A stretch of DNA of 64,000 bases from JACCZX01 sp963829995 (GTDB lineage Bacteria; Pseudomonadota; Gammaproteobacteria; Burkholderiales; Burkholderiaceae_F): positions 186,001-250,000 of the forward strand of contig CAWHKW010000031.1 of the NCBI GenBank assembly GCA_963829995.1, read 5' to 3'. Below are positions 60,841 to 64,000 of the stretch, in pieces. A model generated the notes under the pieces. That model was not told the origin of the DNA. It did not search any database and worked only from the letters and a program-made list of their open reading frames with translations. The translations under genes and the position numbers were made by a program. Position 1 is the stretch's first letter. Each line of letters begins with the position of its first letter.

Positions 60841-60867
60841 AAAAAAACACCTCGTGCGAGGCGGTGT
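60841..60867 (-). terminator. Rho-independent terminator of the phospholipase-D-type gene
   Basis: On the minus strand a short stem (cctcg / cgagg with a 2-base loop, extended by aca/tgt) is followed by seven T. It lies 57 bases after the stop of the gene ending at 60925. Confidence 0.7.
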
Positions 60868-60924
60868 CGCGACAGCAGTGCGCGCTGCGCCAGCTGCCTG
60901 CCACCTTACGCAAATGCTTTCGCG

Positions 60925-62493
60925 TTACATGAAATCTTCTGGCGCCAGCGGACCGAGCAGCTCGACTTGCATGCGGCGCCAGAAGGTTGCGGGCTCACTG
61001 CGCAACGTGCTGGTTTCTTTCGCGTCGGTCGAGATCCAGGCCAGACCGCTTTCGTCGTAAGCCATCTTCCACACACGGTCGCTGGATGTCACCGCATCGA
61101 ATGCTCGGACCACTTGTGCTGCAAGCTCCGGACTTTCCACCAGTATTCCCAGTTCACTGTTGTACCAAGCTGAGCGTGGGTCGAAGTTCATCGAGCCGAT
61201 CAGCACGGTGCGTTGATCCATGACGAAGGCCTTTGCATGCAGGCTTGCTTCGCTGTTGGGCGCGAGCCGCGCCGAACCGCGGCTCGCGCCGATGTCCGGC
61301 GCCGCGGTTGGCTTCAACTCGTAGATCGTCAGGCCGTGCTTGAGCAGGGCGGGCCGGTATTTCGCATAGCCCGCATGTACCAGCGGCACGTCGGTGGCAC
61401 TCAGCGAATTGGTCAGCACTCGCACCTTCACACCACGGTCGACGAGGCTCTTCAGTAATTCGGTACCGCTTTGGCCTGGTACGAAATAGGGCGACACCAT
61501 CAGCAATGACTGGCGCGTCGCTCGTAGCTGCTCGGCAACCTCCGTCAAAACATAGCTTTCGACTTCCGGCGTCTTGTCGGCGTCGAACTTCGAAACCGGA
61601 TCGACCACTGCGTGCGCAGTCGCCCATACGATGGCGCGCCGACCCGCAAGCAAGTCTCCGATCGGGTCGCTCTTATTCAACGAAATCCCGTAAGTCGTTG
61701 TCTTGGTCTGCTCGATCCGGCCAGCAAGCTCGGCCAGGCGTGCCGGCACTTTCTCCTTAGCGGCGCCATCGGGCGGCGTGATCGGCAACGCCCATTCGCT
61801 ATTCCAGTACCGATCGAAGCTGCGGGAAATCTCGCGCGTCACGGGGCCCAGCGTCAACACGTCGAGATCGGCAAACAGAGTTTCGCTCGGGCCGCTGAAA
61901 TACTTGTTGCCTAGATTGCGGCCGCCGATGATTGCGCCGACGTTATCGGCAATCCACGCCTTGTTGTGCATGCGGCGATTCAGACGCTCGCCGTCGGCGA
62001 TGAACTCGAGCAGGCGCGCCGGGCCAAAGCCGCGTCCGGCGAACGGATTGAACACGCGCACCTCGATGCCAGGAATTGAAGCCAGCAGAGCCAAGTCAAG
62101 GCCGTCCCCCGACGCGTGCAGATCATCGACCAGAAGGCGAACACGAATCCCGCGACGAGCGGCATCGATCAGCTCGCCCATCAACAAGATGCCGCTTTCG
62201 TCGTTGAAAACCGCGTAGTACTGAACGTCCAGCGTGCGCGTGGCGCGCCGTGCAAGCCCAACGCGCGTGGAGAACGCTTCAACGCCCTGGCCGAGCAGGA
62301 ACAGACCCGATTGGCCCGCGCTCGCGGTGCGCGGACGCAGCTTCGCCACTTGCCGGCCCAGCGGTGTCGCGTCCGGCGCGCTGAGCACGTACGACGGAGT
62401 CGGCGGCTCTTTCGGCTTCGGTGTGGTCGTGCAAGCCGTCAGCGTCGCTGCCAGCATCGCGACGCAGAACGCAGAAGTCTTCAGGCGCAGCAC
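60925..62493 (-). CDS. Phospholipase D-family lipoprotein (cardiolipin synthase-like)
   Basis: A protein of 522 residues. I start at GTG 62493, which gives a short lipoprotein signal ending in LTAC; the frame is open 23 codons more. Two HKD motifs are complete: HNKAWIADNVGAIIGGRN and HAKAFVMDQRTVLIGSMN. The layout with YFVPGQSGTELLKSLVDRGVKVRVLTNS resembles E. coli ClsC, which joins two phospholipids to make cardiolipin. The predicted lipid anchor would place it at the envelope. It follows an EamA transporter on the same strand and has a terminator. Confidence 0.87.
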   Translation of the reverse strand: MLRLKTSAFCVAMLAATLTACTTTPKPKEPPTPSYVLSAPDATPLGRQVAKLRPRTASAGQSGLFLLGQGVEAFSTRVGLARRATRTLDVQYYAVFNDESGILLMGELIDAARRGIRVRLLVDDLHASGDGLDLALLASIPGIEVRVFNPFAGRGFGPARLLEFIADGERLNRRMHNKAWIADNVGAIIGGRNLGNKYFSGPSETLFADLDVLTLGPVTREISRSFDRYWNSEWALPITPPDGAAKEKVPARLAELAGRIEQTKTTTYGISLNKSDPIGDLLAGRRAIVWATAHAVVDPVSKFDADKTPEVESYVLTEVAEQLRATRQSLLMVSPYFVPGQSGTELLKSLVDRGVKVRVLTNSLSATDVPLVHAGYAKYRPALLKHGLTIYELKPTAAPDIGASRGSARLAPNSEASLHAKAFVMDQRTVLIGSMNFDPRSAWYNSELGILVESPELAAQVVRAFDAVTSSDRVWKMAYDESGLAWISTDAKETSTLRSEPATFWRRMQVELLGPLAPEDFM

Positions 62494-62625
62494 GTTGTCA
62501 TCTAGTGTGTGGAGTATCGATGGAAGGGGCGCGCTCGCCCGCCCGGCTTGTACCGAACGCACAGACTAGCAACCTGGAAGACCGCGGCGAGAACCGGCTG
62601 GCACAACCGGCTCGCCCGGCCATCG

Positions 62626-63477
62626 CTAGGTTGCCTTCAACGCCATGACTCCGATGACAACTGCGCCCACTCCCGCCCAGCGGCGCGCAGTTAATCGTTC
62701 TTTCAGCAGTCGGGCGCCGATCAGTGTTGCGAACAGCACCGATGTTTCCCGCAGCGATGCGACCAGTGCAACCGGGGCCTTCGTCATCGCCCAGACCGAG
62801 ATGGCATACGCGCCGGCCGACAGTGCGCCTCCGATAAGCCCGTGCCGGCGCCGCTCGATCAATGCAACCACGAACGCTCGCTTTCGCGTTGCCAGCATGT
62901 AAATCGAGAACGGGAGCGCATCCAGCACAAACAACCACACGATGTATGACCAGGGGTTGCCGGCAAGCCGTGCGCCGGTGCCATCGATGATCGTGTAGAC
63001 GGCGATAACCGCCGCGTTACCGAGCGCGAAGCCGACGGCGCGCCCATGACCCAACAGCACAGGTGCATGGCCCGTCGGGCGCAGTGCCAACGCAATGACG
63101 CCGAGGGAGATCAGCAGCATGCCGGCCCAACTTAGCGGCGCCGGTAGCTCGCGCAGCCAGACAATGCCGAGCACCGCCGTGATCAGCGGCGCTACTCCAC
63201 GCATCAGCGGATACACCAGCGACAACTCGCCGGTGCGGTACGCGTTGACCATCAGAAAGTAGTAGGCAAGGTGCGTGATGATTGAGCCAAAGATGTACGG
63301 CCAGCTGGCGGCATTCGGCAGCGGGACGACGAAAAGGAAGGGAAAGGCGATCAGGCCGGCGCCGGCGACGATCGTCGCCGTGTCGAGCAGCACGTCGCTG
63401 CCGCCTTTGATCATCGCGTTCCACGACGCGTGCAGCAGCGCTGCGAGCAGCACCGCGAGGGTGATCTCCAAGCTCAA
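62626..63477 (-). CDS. EamA/DMT-family membrane transporter
   Basis: A protein of 283 residues with ten predicted helices in two EamA repeats; the first starts ITLAVLLAALLHASWNAMIKGG and the second ends ERLTARRWAGVGAVVIGVMA. The family exports or imports small metabolites. The substrate cannot be told. It lies 24 bases after the alanine dehydrogenase gene on the same strand, so both may be read together. Confidence 0.87.
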   Translation of the reverse strand: MSLEITLAVLLAALLHASWNAMIKGGSDVLLDTATIVAGAGLIAFPFLFVVPLPNAASWPYIFGSIITHLAYYFLMVNAYRTGELSLVYPLMRGVAPLITAVLGIVWLRELPAPLSWAGMLLISLGVIALALRPTGHAPVLLGHGRAVGFALGNAAVIAVYTIIDGTGARLAGNPWSYIVWLFVLDALPFSIYMLATRKRAFVVALIERRRHGLIGGALSAGAYAISVWAMTKAPVALVASLRETSVLFATLIGARLLKERLTARRWAGVGAVVIGVMALKAT

Positions 63478-63501
63478 AGCGCGGGACTCAAGGCGCAGGG
63501 T

Positions 63502-64000
63502 TCAAGGCGGGAGCACGGCGTCGGCGGCGGTGTACGAAAGGTTCAGCGCCTTGGCGACCGCTTTGTACGTGACTTTGCCCGCGGCGATGTTAAGTCCTTC
63601 CTTCAGGTATCTGTTTTCTGAAAGCGCGCGCCGCCAGCCCTTGTCCGCGAGCTGCAATGCAAACGGGAGCGTTGCGTTGTTCAGTGCGTAGGTCGATGTG
63701 CGCGGCACCGCGCCCGGCATGTTGGCCACCATGTAGTGAACGACGCCATCGATGACGTACGTCGGGTCGGCATGCGTGGTCGGGCGCGACGTTTCGCAGC
63801 TGCCGCCCTGGTCGATTGCCACGTCAACTATCACCGAGCCGCGCTTCATCTGCGGCAGCATCGCGCGCGTAACGAGCTTTGGTGCCTCGGCGCCCGGAAT
63901 TAACACGCCGGAAATCACCAGATCGGCGCGCAATACTTCGCGCTCGACGTTGTCACGATTCGAAAATATCGTCTTCACGCGTGCACCGAGCATCGAATCC
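63502..64000 (-). CDS. ald: Alanine dehydrogenase, C-terminal part (5' end outside window)
   Basis: The frame is open to the window edge, so about the last 165 residues are present. The NAD-domain segment REVLRADLVISGVLIPGAEAPKLV and the C-terminal VIVDVAIDQGGSCETSRPTTH with VVHYMVANMPGAVPRTSTYAL are the signatures of alanine dehydrogenase; transhydrogenase alpha subunits lack the latter stretch. It converts alanine to pyruvate and ammonia with NAD. PhnW at 60 kb uses pyruvate and makes alanine, so this enzyme could close that cycle, though it lies in a different transcription unit. Confidence 0.92.
   Translation of the reverse strand, partial: DSMLGARVKTIFSNRDNVEREVLRADLVISGVLIPGAEAPKLVTRAMLPQMKRGSVIVDVAIDQGGSCETSRPTTHADPTYVIDGVVHYMVANMPGAVPRTSTYALNNATLPFALQLADKGWRRALSENRYLKEGLNIAAGKVTYKAVAKALNLSYTAADAVLPP

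Noticed and set aside
1..64000. CRISPR arrays, insertion sequences, prophage genes, rRNA operons
   Set aside because: I saw no regularly spaced direct repeats, transposase or integrase motifs, phage structural genes or rRNA sequence anywhere in the window.

Overview
This 64 kb window is a GC-rich bacterial chromosome segment. Its gene content and order point to a betaproteobacterium. The strongest markers are the block lolB-ispE-tRNA-Gln-prs-rplY-pth-ychF, the block rapZ/hprK/ptsN/hpf/rpoN/lptB/lptA/lptC/kdsC/kdsD, a ppk-sixA pair facing ppx, and a CIRCE element in front of rpoH. I see no rRNA, CRISPR array, insertion sequence or prophage. One tRNA (Gln, anticodon UUG) is present. The genus cannot be set from the sequence alone.

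Layout. 0-3.0 kb: end of a cytochrome c oxidase cluster (subunits III and IV, heme O synthase ctaB, copper chaperone sco). 3.0-4.9 kb: an unrecognised protein and rpoH with its CIRCE operator. 4.9-9.9 kb: polyphosphate genes ppk-sixA facing ppx-ftsY. 9.9-15.4 kb: rsmD, coaD, a DUF418 membrane protein, a MOSC protein, ychF and two GNAT acetyltransferases. 15.4-21.9 kb: the minus-strand pth/rplY/prs/tRNA-Gln/ispE/lolB/TPR block, with an unusual exported methyltransferase-like protein inside it. 22-26 kb: mutM, a dynamin-like GTPase, mutY. 26-35.2 kb: minus-strand nitrogen-PTS/sigma-54/LPS-transport/Kdo block. 35.3-39.6 kb: a Kef-type antiporter, then an ECF sigma factor, a putative anti-sigma factor and a secreted proline-rich protein. 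39.7-49.6 kb: uvrA, an MFS transporter, ssb, a second antiporter, a YbdK-type ligase, a HisN-type phosphatase and a thioredoxin lipoprotein.

49.6-60.6 kb is the most distinctive accessory region: a divergent phosphonate-use cluster. On the minus strand a GntR regulator, phosphonoacetate hydrolase (phnA), phosphonoacetaldehyde dehydrogenase (phnY), a Na+/Pi cotransporter and a PhnZ-like HD protein overlap or nearly abut. On the plus strand are a binding-protein-dependent 2-aminoethylphosphonate (AEP) ABC transporter (phnS, phnT, phnU) and the AEP:pyruvate transaminase phnW. Together they encode uptake of AEP and its conversion through phosphonoacetaldehyde and phosphonoacetate to acetate and phosphate. 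A palindromic GntR-type operator and a sigma-70-like promoter lie between the two arms. The window closes with a phospholipase-D-type lipoprotein, an EamA transporter and a partial alanine dehydrogenase, which could recycle the alanine made by PhnW.

Several genes are interrupted by single-base indels: sco, ybdK and phnY (one each), phnU (three), phnW (two), and perhaps phnT. Most sit in runs of one to four identical bases while the coding sequence on both sides stays intact. This pattern fits sequencing or assembly error, or very recent decay; five of the events fall within about 1.2 kb of phnU-phnW. Other notable structures are a 180-bp nested palindrome after phnW, a series of perfect hairpins between ssb and the second antiporter, and tandem hairpins between phnS and phnT.
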